Translations under genes and position numbers: made by a program
Notes under the pieces: model-generated
Database searches by the model: none
What the model was told of the DNA's origin: nothing
Seen by the model: the letters and a program-made list of their open reading frames with translations, nothing else
In this document: one piece after another, positions 1 to 6,351 of the stretch
Layout: each line of letters begins with the position of its first letter
How positions within the stretch are numbered: position 1 is the stretch's first letter
Assembly (NCBI GenBank): GCA_030618675.1
Contig: JAUXCV010000065.1
Coordinates: 1 to 7,982, forward strand
DNA: 7,982 nt
Source: Acidimicrobiia bacterium
GTDB lineage: Bacteria; Actinomycetota; Acidimicrobiia; Spongiisociales; UBA5794
Direction: 5' to 3'

Positions 1-321
1 ATCTGGATCGGCGCACTGGCCGGAGTGGTGTTCAGGGTCTTCTGGATCGGCGCACCCCGATGGTTGTCCACGACGCTGTACGTCGCCATCGGCTGGGTGG
101 CGATCTTCTTCCTTCCCGACTTGATCGCCGGTGCGGGCGTTACCGCCGTTGCACTGATCGTGATCGGCGGCGTCCTGTACAGTCTCGGAGCGATCGTCTA
201 CGCCCTGAAACGACCGGACCCCTCTCCGGGAGTGTTCGGCTTCCACGAGGTATTCCACACGCTGACGGTCGCGGCCTTCATCTCTCACTACGCCGCAGTG
301 TGGCTCGTCGTCCACCAGTAG
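1..321 (+). CDS. Hemolysin III / PAQR-family membrane protein, C-terminal part (5' truncated by window edge)
   Basis: The reading frame is open from base 1 to a TAG stop at 319-321, giving about 106 residues of a protein that starts outside the window. The first in-frame GTG (25) is internal and should not be taken as the start. The segment has several hydrophobic helices and ends in a GFHEVFH segment followed by a last helix. HxxxH in the final helix, together with FWIGAPRWLSTTLY and an LKRPDP-type loop, matches the C-terminus of bacterial hemolysin III/YqfA proteins of the PAQR superfamily. In PAQR proteins, two histidines of this kind help bind a metal ion within the membrane. The haemolysin name is historical: physiological roles of bacterial members are poorly defined, and lipid or membrane homeostasis has been proposed. 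It runs in the same direction as the downstream MFS gene, but the 217-base gap and a separate promoter argue against one operon. Confidence 0.85.
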   Translation: MWIGALAGVVFRVFWIGAPRWLSTTLYVAIGWVAIFFLPDLIAGAGVTAVALIVIGGVLYSLGAIVYALKRPDPSPGVFGFHEVFHTLTVAAFISHYAAVWLVVHQ

Positions 322-538
322 ACCCTCCTCCCCCAGCTCTTCCCAGCAGCCGCCATGCGACCGTCCGCTCAGCGGCCCTGTCCCCCCCAACCCATTTGTC
401 TCCGGCCGACGTAGCCCCCCCTCGATCACAGCGGCTTGTAGCGGTGGGAGCATCTCCGGCCAATTCGTGCACGGAGGGTTGAGAGTGAAGTAGACAACCC
501 CTGATTGCCCGTCGGACTGTCGTTCCTATCATCGCTGT
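322..538. other. Non-coding gap between PAQR gene and MFS gene
   Basis: This 217-base gap contains no convincing gene. Bases about 322-420 of the plus strand are strongly pyrimidine-rich, with several C runs. A small CCGC-TCA-GCGG hairpin at 365-375 is followed by a C run rather than a T run, so I do not call it a terminator. The right-hand end carries the promoter of the MFS gene, listed separately. Confidence 0.6.
505..532 (+). promoter_or_regulatory. Probable promoter for a leaderless MFS transcript
   Basis: A -35-like TTGCCC (505-510) and a -10-like TATCAT (527-532) are separated by 16 bases. The expected transcription start, 6-8 bases after the -10, falls at about 538-540, which is the GTG start codon of the MFS gene at 539. 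There is no Shine-Dalgarno-like purine tract before this GTG. No in-frame ATG, GTG or TTG exists between the upstream stop codon (491-493) and 539. Together these suggest a leaderless mRNA, a common arrangement in actinobacteria. The same CTATCAT heptamer occurs before the TPP riboswitch. Confidence 0.5.
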
Positions 539-1771
539 GTGGATCTCCCCGAAGCGACATACCCGAGCCGGGGATGGATCGTGCCTCTGGCAGCCACAGT
601 GATGGTCGGATTCGGCGTGATTCTCTATGGATTCTCCGTCTACGCCACCGATCAGGCGGCCGGCGCCGAGTTCTCGACGACCGCCTTGTCCCTGGCATAC
701 GGCGGCTCGGTGTTCGTCGGAGGTCTTCTCGCTCTCCCCGTCGGGCGCTTCGCCGACAAGCACGGCGTGCGCCTCATCGTCGGAGTGGGAGCGGTGCTCG
801 GCTCACTGGGCCTCGCCGCCTTCTCGATGTCGAACCAGTCGTGGCAGGTTGTCGCCGCATGGTGGGTGCTGATCGGACCTGCACAAGCGATGGTCTACTA
901 CCAGCCGACCTACATAGCCATCGTTCAGTGGTCCCCAACCCGTGACCGGGCCCGGACTCTGGCGACCATCACGCTCATCGGCGGCCTGGCCGGCATCGTC
1001 TTCATCCCTCTGGCGGAACGGTTGGTATCGCTCCTCGGCTGGCGACCGGCGGTCTTGACTCTGGCTCTCCTGCTGCTTGTCGTTGGAGGAGCTACCGCCG
1101 TGTTCACTCTGCCACGGCGCCGCAGCGACGTCGATGAACTCACAACGGAATCCGAACCGGATGTGACGATCTTCGGCCTCTTCAGGGACCGCCGATTCCT
1201 GCTCTACACGCTGGCGCTGATGCTCATACTCATGGCCACGCAGGGCGTCATCGCTCATCGTGTGGCTCGCTTCGAGGAGGTCGGGTTCTCCCTGGCAACG
1301 GTTGCGATGTGGGCGGCGATCGCGTCGGCGTTGAGCCTGCCGGGCCGTTGGATTGCGCCCATACTCGCTGATCGACTCGGAGCGACCCGGGTCCAGGCGG
1401 GTATCGCCCTGGTCGTGGCGTTCAGCGTCATGTTGATGGTGGACGGCACGTCGTCGTGGCAGATGATCGGTCACTTCTTCTTGTTCGGCCTGGCGTTCGG
1501 GGCACTGCTACCGCTGCGGGCCATGGTCATGGGCGACTGGTTCTCAGGTCCGTCCTACGGGAGGATCATGGGCACACAGTGGACCGGCGTCGTTCTCGTC
1601 GCGGCTACCGGACCCGTTCTCGTCGGCGTGCTGCGGGATGCCACCGGCGGCTACGGGTTTTCGGCTGTGATTCTCACGGTTCTCTTTCTCGCAGCGACGG
1701 CAGCGATCGCGCTCAGCGGCAGGGAAGCGACCAGTCGCGACAAACCAGGTCACCATGGCCGGGAGCCATGA
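539..1771 (+). CDS. Major facilitator superfamily (MFS) transporter, substrate unknown
   Basis: This 410-residue integral membrane protein has a normal length for a 12-helix MFS carrier. Two six-helix halves are joined by a charged cytoplasmic loop (about residues 195-220, with PRRRSDVDELTTE). The loop between helices 2 and 3 carries a motif A-like GRFADKHGVR, the MFS gating signature. Helix 1 begins within the first 15-20 residues, so a start later than GTG 539 would damage it, and no earlier start is available. It probably exports or imports a small solute, driven by a proton or ion gradient. The overall look, with a short N-terminus and a GW..PLAAT..VGFG first helix, recalls oxalate/monocarboxylate-type carriers, but the substrate cannot be read from the sequence. 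It precedes the thiamine operon in the same direction. It ends about 120 bases before the riboswitch, with a strong hairpin between, so it is probably not controlled by TPP. Confidence 0.85.
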   Translation: MDLPEATYPSRGWIVPLAATVMVGFGVILYGFSVYATDQAAGAEFSTTALSLAYGGSVFVGGLLALPVGRFADKHGVRLIVGVGAVLGSLGLAAFSMSNQSWQVVAAWWVLIGPAQAMVYYQPTYIAIVQWSPTRDRARTLATITLIGGLAGIVFIPLAERLVSLLGWRPAVLTLALLLLVVGGATAVFTLPRRRSDVDELTTESEPDVTIFGLFRDRRFLLYTLALMLILMATQGVIAHRVARFEEVGFSLATVAMWAAIASALSLPGRWIAPILADRLGATRVQAGIALVVAFSVMLMVDGTSSWQMIGHFFLFGLAFGALLPLRAMVMGDWFSGPSYGRIMGTQWTGVVLVAATGPVLVGVLRDATGGYGFSAVILTVLFLAATAAIALSGREATSRDKPGHHGREP

Positions 1772-1810
1772 TCTCATCTCTGCGAACTGTGGGCCGGCAG
1801 AGCACCTATA

Positions 1811-1841
1811 CGACACTGCGAGCCCAGGGTTCGCAGTGTTG
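1811..1841 (+). terminator. Strong hairpin after MFS gene, possible terminator without a full U tract
   Basis: Bases 1811-1822 pair with 1830-1841 through 12 consecutive pairs (two are G-U), around a 7-base loop CCCAGGG. The hairpin lies 40 bases after the MFS stop and ahead of the promoter and riboswitch of the thiamine operon. It is followed by TTGGGG rather than a U run, so it is not a canonical intrinsic terminator. Actinobacteria often have such tail-less hairpins at gene ends. It could instead be a processing or insulating structure. Confidence 0.45.
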
Positions 1842-1854
1842 TTGGGGATCGGCT

Positions 1855-1884
1855 TTCGGCCGGGCTCCGAGCACGGACTATCAT
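1855..1884 (+). promoter_or_regulatory. Probable promoter of the TPP-riboswitch operon
   Basis: TATCAT at 1879-1884 repeats exactly the -10-like hexamer (and its preceding C) found before the MFS gene. A weak -35-like TTCGGC lies at 1855-1860 with an 18-base spacer. Transcription would begin at about 1890-1892, just before the 5' strand of the riboswitch aptamer, so the leader RNA would contain little except the aptamer. The -35 assignment is tentative. Confidence 0.45.
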
Positions 1885-1890
1885 GGGGGT

Positions 1891-2003
1891 GACCACTCCG
1901 GGGAGTTCGGGTACGCCGAACTGAGAGGGCGGCCGGTGCAGCACCGCTGCGAATGTCGCTGACCCGCGGAACCTGATCTGGATCATGCCAGCGGAGGGAG
2001 CTC
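1891..2003 (+). promoter_or_regulatory. TPP riboswitch (THI element) controlling the thiamine salvage operon
   Basis: The conserved core of the thiamine pyrophosphate aptamer is plain. GGGG at 1900-1903 starts P2. P3 is GTTCGG (1905-1910) pairing with CCGAAC (1916-1921) around a GTACG loop. The conserved TGAGA follows (1922-1926), and ACCC (1962-1965) closes P2. The second arm is ACCTGATCTGG (1971-1981), in which CTGG pairs with CCAG (1988-1991) to form P5, ending in GCGGAGGGA (1991-1999). TGAGA is the pyrimidine-sensing element and the CTGATCTGG...CCAGCG arm binds the pyrophosphate side. An optional P3a stem sits between TGAGA and ACCC (1929-1950). The aptamer ends directly at the GTG of the kinase gene, and no terminator hairpin fits between aptamer and gene. 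Control is therefore most likely translational, by hiding the Shine-Dalgarno when TPP is bound. The exact P1 pairing is uncertain. Confidence 0.95.
1993..1998 (+). promoter_or_regulatory. Shine-Dalgarno of the TPK gene, embedded in the riboswitch
   Basis: GGAGGG lies 5 bases before the GTG at 2004 and is the only ribosome-binding candidate. It is part of the conserved 3' strand of the aptamer: AGG (1995-1997) should pair with CCT (1972-1974) in P4. Ligand-stabilised folding would therefore cover it directly, without a separate anti-Shine-Dalgarno hairpin. The site also fixes the start at 2004. Confidence 0.75.
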
Positions 2004-2663
2004 GTGGGACAGCCCACCAACAAAGTGATCATCCTCTCGGGAGGAGAACCACTCGAAGCCGATCGAGAGATCGTTCTGCCCGGTGACGCCTACGTCATCG
2101 CGGCCGACAGCGGCCTGCATCACGCCGCCGATCTCGGAATCGGAGTTGACCTCGTCATCGGAGACATGGACTCGGTCGACCCGGGAACACTCGCCGCCGC
2201 CGTCGGCAGGGGATCCCGGAAGGAACTGCATCCAACGGACAAGGACCGCACGGATCTTGAACTGGCGATCGACGCGGCTCTCGACCGTGGTGCCAGAACG
2301 CTGCTGATCGTCGGGGCTCACACCGGTCGCCTCGACCATCTCCTCGGCGCCATGGGGCTGTTCTCAGCTACGGCACCACACGTCGACGAGATCATCTGGA
2401 CCGACGGACTGACCGAGGTCTACGGCTGCGTGCCGGGGCATCCCGTCATCGTCAACGGTCGGGTCGGCGACGGGGTCTCCCTCATCCCCGGTTCAACGAA
2501 CGTGAGTGGAATCAGAACCGAAGGTCTGAGATGGCGGCTGTTCGATGACGCGCTTCCCGCGGGTTCAACTCGGGGAATCAGCAACGTCATCGCGACGACT
2601 CCAGTGTCCGTTTCGGTCGAGGCCGGAACGTTGCTGGTCGTTCATGAAAGGACACCGACATGA
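2004..2663 (+). CDS. thiN: Thiamine pyrophosphokinase (thiamine diphosphokinase, EC 2.7.6.2)
   Basis: This 219-residue cytoplasmic enzyme transfers pyrophosphate from ATP to thiamine, making TPP in one step. Family motifs appear in order: SGGEP near the N-terminus (12-16), AADSG (33-37), GDMDS (53-57, the acidic metal/nucleotide site), KDRTDLE (80-86) and GRLDH (108-112). The C-terminal thiamine-binding beta domain follows, with SLIPG, a GLRW segment and GISN. The length is typical for bacterial ThiN/YloS-type kinases. The GTG start follows a GGAGGG tract inside the TPP riboswitch. The stop overlaps the thiB start by four bases (ATGA, 2660-2663). The enzyme uses free thiamine, the expected cargo of the downstream importer, so the operon forms a complete salvage route. 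No thiamine biosynthesis gene is visible here. Whether the cell also has ThiE/ThiL cannot be told from this window. Confidence 0.93.
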   Translation: MGQPTNKVIILSGGEPLEADREIVLPGDAYVIAADSGLHHAADLGIGVDLVIGDMDSVDPGTLAAAVGRGSRKELHPTDKDRTDLELAIDAALDRGARTLLIVGAHTGRLDHLLGAMGLFSATAPHVDEIIWTDGLTEVYGCVPGHPVIVNGRVGDGVSLIPGSTNVSGIRTEGLRWRLFDDALPAGSTRGISNVIATTPVSVSVEAGTLLVVHERTPT

Positions 2664-3700
2664 AACAGATCCTGGGCGGACTCCTCATCGCAGCGATCGC
2701 TCTGACAGGGGCAGGCTGCAGCGCCGCCGACACAGATGCCGGCCAAGTCGTGTTGATGACACACGGATCCTTCGCCGTCTCCGACGGGGTATTCGAGGCG
2801 TTCACCGAAGAGACGGGCATCGCGGTGAGCGTGCTTCAATCCGCCGATGCAGGGGCGATGGTGAGTCAGGCCATTCTGACGAAGGACAATCCCGTCGCCG
2901 ACGTCCTCTACGGGATCGACAACACGTTCCTCTCCCGAGCGATCGACGAGGACCTGTTCCTCCCCCATCGGGCCGCCGCGATCGGCACCGTGCCGAGGGG
3001 CCTGAGGGTCCCGGGCGATCAGGTGACACCGATCGACTTCGGCGATGTCTGTCTCAATCTCGATCCGGACGGACTCGCGAGCGTTGGTCTCGAAAGCCCT
3101 GAGCGGCTCATCGATCTGGCCGACCCGGCGTACCGGGGGACGCTCGTCGTTGAGGATCCGTCGACATCATCACCTGGTCTGGCGTTCCTCCTCGCCACGA
3201 TCGCCACGTTCGGCGAGGGCGGTGTCTACCCGTGGCAGGCGTATTGGCAAGACCTCGTTGCCAATGACGTCCGCATCGTTCCGGGCTGGGATCAGGCCTA
3301 CTACGGGGAGTTCTCCGGAGGGTCCGGCGAAGGCGACCGTCCGATCGTCGTCTCGTATGCCACCTCGCCGGTCGCCGAGGTCTACTTCGGCGATCTCGAC
3401 GCTGCTCCCACCACGATCGTCGAGGACGGCTGTTTCCGTCAGGTCGAGTACGCCGGGATCCTCAACGGCACGAAGGCGGAAATGGCTGCGGGATTACTCG
3501 TCGACTTCCTCCTCGAACGCACGTTCCAGGAGGACGTCCCGCTGAACATGTTCGTGTTCCCGGCGAACAGTGACACTCCACTCCCCGACGTGTTCGTGGA
3601 CCACGCGGTCGTCCCGACGGACTCAAGGGTGATGGAACCGGCATGGATCGATGAGAACCGGGAGCGTTGGCTCGCCGAGTGGGCCACCGTCGTGCGATGA
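2660..3700 (+). CDS. thiB: Thiamine ABC transporter substrate-binding lipoprotein
   Basis: This 346-residue extracytoplasmic binding protein delivers thiamine (in E. coli also its phosphates) to the ThiPQ importer. The N-terminus is a lipoprotein signal peptide: KQ, a hydrophobic stretch, then GAGC with Cys20 as the likely lipidation site (-3 is Gly, a relaxed lipobox). Segments shared with E. coli ThiB/TbpA in the same order are ADVLYGIDN (80-88), VTPIDFGD (122-129), EDPSTSSPGLAFL (165-177), PGWDQAYYGEF (208-218), VVSYATSP (230-237), FRQVEYAGIL and a C-terminal W..EWA..V segment. Iron-binding FbpA-type proteins share the fold, but the YGIDN and STSSPG patterns, the kinase partner and the TPP riboswitch favour thiamine. 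The ATG overlaps the kinase stop. An AAAGGA tract (2647-2652) seven bases upstream is a good ribosome-binding site. A lipid anchor fits a monoderm-like cell envelope. Confidence 0.92.
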   Translation: MKQILGGLLIAAIALTGAGCSAADTDAGQVVLMTHGSFAVSDGVFEAFTEETGIAVSVLQSADAGAMVSQAILTKDNPVADVLYGIDNTFLSRAIDEDLFLPHRAAAIGTVPRGLRVPGDQVTPIDFGDVCLNLDPDGLASVGLESPERLIDLADPAYRGTLVVEDPSTSSPGLAFLLATIATFGEGGVYPWQAYWQDLVANDVRIVPGWDQAYYGEFSGGSGEGDRPIVVSYATSPVAEVYFGDLDAAPTTIVEDGCFRQVEYAGILNGTKAEMAAGLLVDFLLERTFQEDVPLNMFVFPANSDTPLPDVFVDHAVVPTDSRVMEPAWIDENRERWLAEWATVVR

Positions 3701-5316
3701 GAACAAGGCCGTGGATCCTGCTGCTCGCTGCGGTCCCTGCGGCGTTCCTGGCGTACTTCTTCGTTTACCCGCTCGTGACGATCCTGTACACCGGCCTCGT
3801 CCCGAATGGCCGGTTCGCTACCTCCGCATTCGTCGAGATCGTGACGAATCCGGCCATGCGATCGGTCGCCTGGTTCACGCTGTGGCAAGCCGTCCTGTCG
3901 ACCGTGCTCACCGTCATCCTCGGCCTCCCCGCGGCCTACGTCTTCGCCCGCTACCGGTTCCCCGGCCGGTCGTTGTTCCGTTCCCTGACCCTGGTCCCCT
4001 TCGTCCTTCCGACACTCGTCGTCGGGGTCGCCTTCCTTGCCGTTCTCGGCCCGGGAAGCCCGTTCGGCGTCGACCTCCGCGGCACCATCTGGGCGATCCT
4101 GATCGCTCACGTCTTCTACAACCTCGCCATCGTGATCCGCGGCGTTGGGGTTCTCTGGGAGCAGATCGATCCTCACCTCGAGGATGCCGCCCGATCCCTT
4201 GGCGCCGGCCGGTGGCGCGTCTTCCGCGAGGTCACGCTCCCGCTGCTCCGGCCCGCGATCCTGTCGAGCGCCGCCCTGGTGTTCCTGTTCTCGTTCACGT
4301 CGTTCGGCGTGATCCTCGTCCTCGGTGATCTCCATCACTCGACACTCGAGGTCGAGATCTGGCGTCAGGCAACAGCGTTCCTACGCCTTGACCTCGCGTC
4401 GGCGCTCGCCGTGCTCCAACTCGTCGGTGTCACCGTGATCCTCCTGCTCTACGGCAAGGCCGGCAAACGGATGGACGGCGAACTCCCACTCCGTCCGTCC
4501 GCCGAGGTCGCCCGACGGCCGCGAACCATCGGTGAGCGCCTGTTGATCACAGCGACCCTCGGCATGCTCGGCCTCATCGTCGTCGTGCCCATCGCTGTGA
4601 TGATCGCCCGATCCTTGAACACTCCGACGGGCCTTGCGTTGACGCACTACGCCAATCTCTTCGATCCGCCCCGTGCTTCCGCCGTCTTCGTTTCGCCGCT
4701 TGATGCGATCGGGAACACGCTCCGATTCGCTGTTCCGGCGGTCATCATCGCCGCCGGGATCGGGCTCATGGCGGGCGTGGTCATCGTGTCCGCCCGGGGG
4801 CGCAGCGGCCGCATCTTCGACACGGTGCTCATGCTTCCCCTCGGAACGTCGGCGGTGACGATCGGATTTGGGTTCCTCGTGGCGCTCGACCAACCGATCG
4901 ACCTGCGGGCATCCATCATGCTGATCCCCATCGCTCACGCGCTTGTTGCCATCCCGTTCGTCATCCGGAGCACGGTCCCGGTGATGGAGTCGGTGCAACA
5001 CCGCCTTCGAGAGGCGGCGGCCGTTCTCGGTGCATCCCCGCGACAAGCGTGGCGTGAGGTCGATCTTCCGCTCGTCTCACGCGCTCTGGCCGTCGGGGCG
5101 CTGTTCGCCTTCGCGATATCCGTCGGTGAGTTCGGAGCGACATCCTTCATCGCCCGTCCTGCGACCTCCACGATTCCGGTTGCGATCTTCCGACTGCTCG
5201 GTCGGCCCGGGACCTTCGGAGAGGCGATGGCCATGGCGGTCGTGCTGATGGCGATCACCGCGGTAGCCGCGATGGGGATCGAGTCGATGCGCGGATCCCG
5301 TTCGGGGGGTGTGTGA
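3697..5316 (+). CDS. thiP: Thiamine ABC transporter permease, fused two-domain form
   Basis: This 539-residue inner-membrane permease is close to the length of E. coli ThiP. It is an internal duplication of two MetI-type permease halves, each with about six helices. Each half has the cytoplasmic EAA loop that contacts the ATPase: EDAARSLG at 162-169 running to LP at 181-182, and EAAAVLG at 439-445 running to LP at 457-458. The first helix (WILLLAAVPAAFLAYFFVYPL) follows a short positively charged MRTRP start. I chose ATG 3697, which overlaps the thiB stop as ATGA. An in-frame TTG at 3667 would put ten more residues inside thiB and is less likely. No Shine-Dalgarno is visible before 3697, so translation probably depends on ribosomes finishing thiB. 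Similar fused permeases serve iron importers; thiamine is inferred from ThiB and the riboswitch. Confidence 0.92.
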   Translation: MRTRPWILLLAAVPAAFLAYFFVYPLVTILYTGLVPNGRFATSAFVEIVTNPAMRSVAWFTLWQAVLSTVLTVILGLPAAYVFARYRFPGRSLFRSLTLVPFVLPTLVVGVAFLAVLGPGSPFGVDLRGTIWAILIAHVFYNLAIVIRGVGVLWEQIDPHLEDAARSLGAGRWRVFREVTLPLLRPAILSSAALVFLFSFTSFGVILVLGDLHHSTLEVEIWRQATAFLRLDLASALAVLQLVGVTVILLLYGKAGKRMDGELPLRPSAEVARRPRTIGERLLITATLGMLGLIVVVPIAVMIARSLNTPTGLALTHYANLFDPPRASAVFVSPLDAIGNTLRFAVPAVIIAAGIGLMAGVVIVSARGRSGRIFDTVLMLPLGTSAVTIGFGFLVALDQPIDLRASIMLIPIAHALVAIPFVIRSTVPVMESVQHRLREAAAVLGASPRQAWREVDLPLVSRALAVGALFAFAISVGEFGATSFIARPATSTIPVAIFRLLGRPGTFGEAMAMAVVLMAITAVAAMGIESMRGSRSGGV

Positions 5317-6299
5317 TGCTCGAGGTTTCTCAACTGACGGTCCGATTCGATGGGACGCCGGCACTCGACGGCGCAGACCTCACGGTTGAGGACCGGTCGA
5401 TCCATGTTCTGATGGGTCCGTCCGGGTCGGGGAAGTCGACGATGCTGCGAGCGATCGCCGGTCTCGAGGCTCCGGAATCCGGCGAGATCACGTGGAACCG
5501 TCGATCCGTGTTGGGTGTTCCGGCCCACAAGCGCGGATTCGGCCTGATGTTCCAGGACTACGCGTTGTTCCCTCATCGGAATGTCGCGGGGAACGTTGCG
5601 TTCGGCCTCCGGATGCAAGGACTGGACTCAGCGATCATCCGCAGCCGGGTGGACGACGTCCTCGAACTCGTGGGTCTCCCCGGGTACGGAGACCGGAGCG
5701 TCGGCACGCTCTCGGGAGGTGAGCGGCAGCGGGTCGCCCTGGCGCGAACACTCGCGCCGCGTCCGCGTCTCGTGCTCCTCGACGAACCTCTCGGGGCGCT
5801 CGATCGATCACTCCGAGAGCACCTCCTCGTCGAGATGCGATCGATCTTCAATCGGGTCGAGGCGACGGTCTTGTACGTCACGCACGACCGCGAGGAGGCG
5901 TTCACGATCGCCGACCGCGTGGCGATCATCCGCGACGGAGGCATCGTCGCTGATGACACGCCGGAAGGTCTCTGGCGACGGCCTCCCGACGGCTGGACCG
6001 CCCGGTTCATCGGACTCGAGAACCTCTGCGCGGCGTCCGCTCTCGCCGACCTGGGTGTTCAGCCCCCGTCCAGCACGACGACGACTGGAGTGATTCCACC
6101 GGAGGCGATCAGCCTCTCCCCCACGGCTTCGAATGCGGCAACTGTGGCAGGTTCGCATTTCCGCGGTGGCGCGTACCGGATCGAACTCGACCTCGGCGCG
6201 GGTTCGATGCTCGTCACGTGGTCGCCGATCGGCATCGAGTCGGGAACGGCCGCCCGTTTCGATGTCGATGTAACCCGGGTCAGTTGGTTCGAGGACTGA
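5316..6299 (+). CDS. thiQ: Thiamine ABC transporter ATPase with C-terminal extension
   Basis: This 327-residue cytoplasmic ABC ATPase powers ThiBP-mediated uptake. All nucleotide-binding motifs are intact: Walker A GPSGSGKST (34-42), Q-loop FQDY with Gln80, signature LSGGERQR (132-139), Walker B RLVLLDEP (151-158), D-loop GALD (160-163) and switch His190 in VTHD. After about residue 230 comes a further 90-100 residues, rich in small and beta-type residues (PPEAISLSP ... RIELDLGAGSMLVTW ... VTRVSWFED). E. coli ThiQ (about 232 residues) lacks this part. It resembles the TOBE-like tail of FbpC/PotA/CysA-type ATPases. I chose ATG 5316, whose first base is the last base of the thiP stop (TGATG) and which has GGGGGG at 5304-5309 at good spacing. 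GTG 5313, one codon earlier, is possible. It is the last gene of the operon and faces a convergent SDR gene 52 bases on. Confidence 0.9.
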   Translation: MLEVSQLTVRFDGTPALDGADLTVEDRSIHVLMGPSGSGKSTMLRAIAGLEAPESGEITWNRRSVLGVPAHKRGFGLMFQDYALFPHRNVAGNVAFGLRMQGLDSAIIRSRVDDVLELVGLPGYGDRSVGTLSGGERQRVALARTLAPRPRLVLLDEPLGALDRSLREHLLVEMRSIFNRVEATVLYVTHDREEAFTIADRVAIIRDGGIVADDTPEGLWRRPPDGWTARFIGLENLCAASALADLGVQPPSSTTTTGVIPPEAISLSPTASNAATVAGSHFRGGAYRIELDLGAGSMLVTWSPIGIESGTAARFDVDVTRVSWFED

Positions 6300-6351
6300 T
6301 CAACCGGTCATGGTCCATCGATCGCCGGAGTTGTGCCGCCCCTCTAGTCGT

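Noticed and set aside
2..54. Direct repeat of TCTGGATCGGCGCA (2-15 and 41-54)
   Set aside because: Both copies are in frame in the PAQR gene and encode similar transmembrane segments (IWIGA and FWIGA), which fits normal family sequence; there are no further copies.
278..763. Long minus-strand open frame of 161 codons across the gap and the MFS start
   Set aside because: It overlaps the well-supported MFS gene, is Arg/Gly/Glu-rich without recognisable domains, and has the look of an antisense shadow in high-GC DNA.
1772..2003. Second riboswitch or a small gene in the MFS-thiN gap
   Set aside because: Only one THI core is present, the rest is the hairpin and promoter region, and no short frame has both a start and a Shine-Dalgarno.
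3439..4338. 299-codon minus-strand open frame opposite thiB/thiP
   Set aside because: It is antisense to two strongly supported genes and its composition (long runs of Asp, Glu, Arg, Gln) is typical of a shadow frame.
6300..6351. Possible bidirectional terminator between the convergent thiQ and SDR genes
   Set aside because: The best pairing (AACCGG with CCGGAGTT) needs a bulge and a long loop, and no T run follows on either strand. Termination must happen near here, but I cannot point to a structure.
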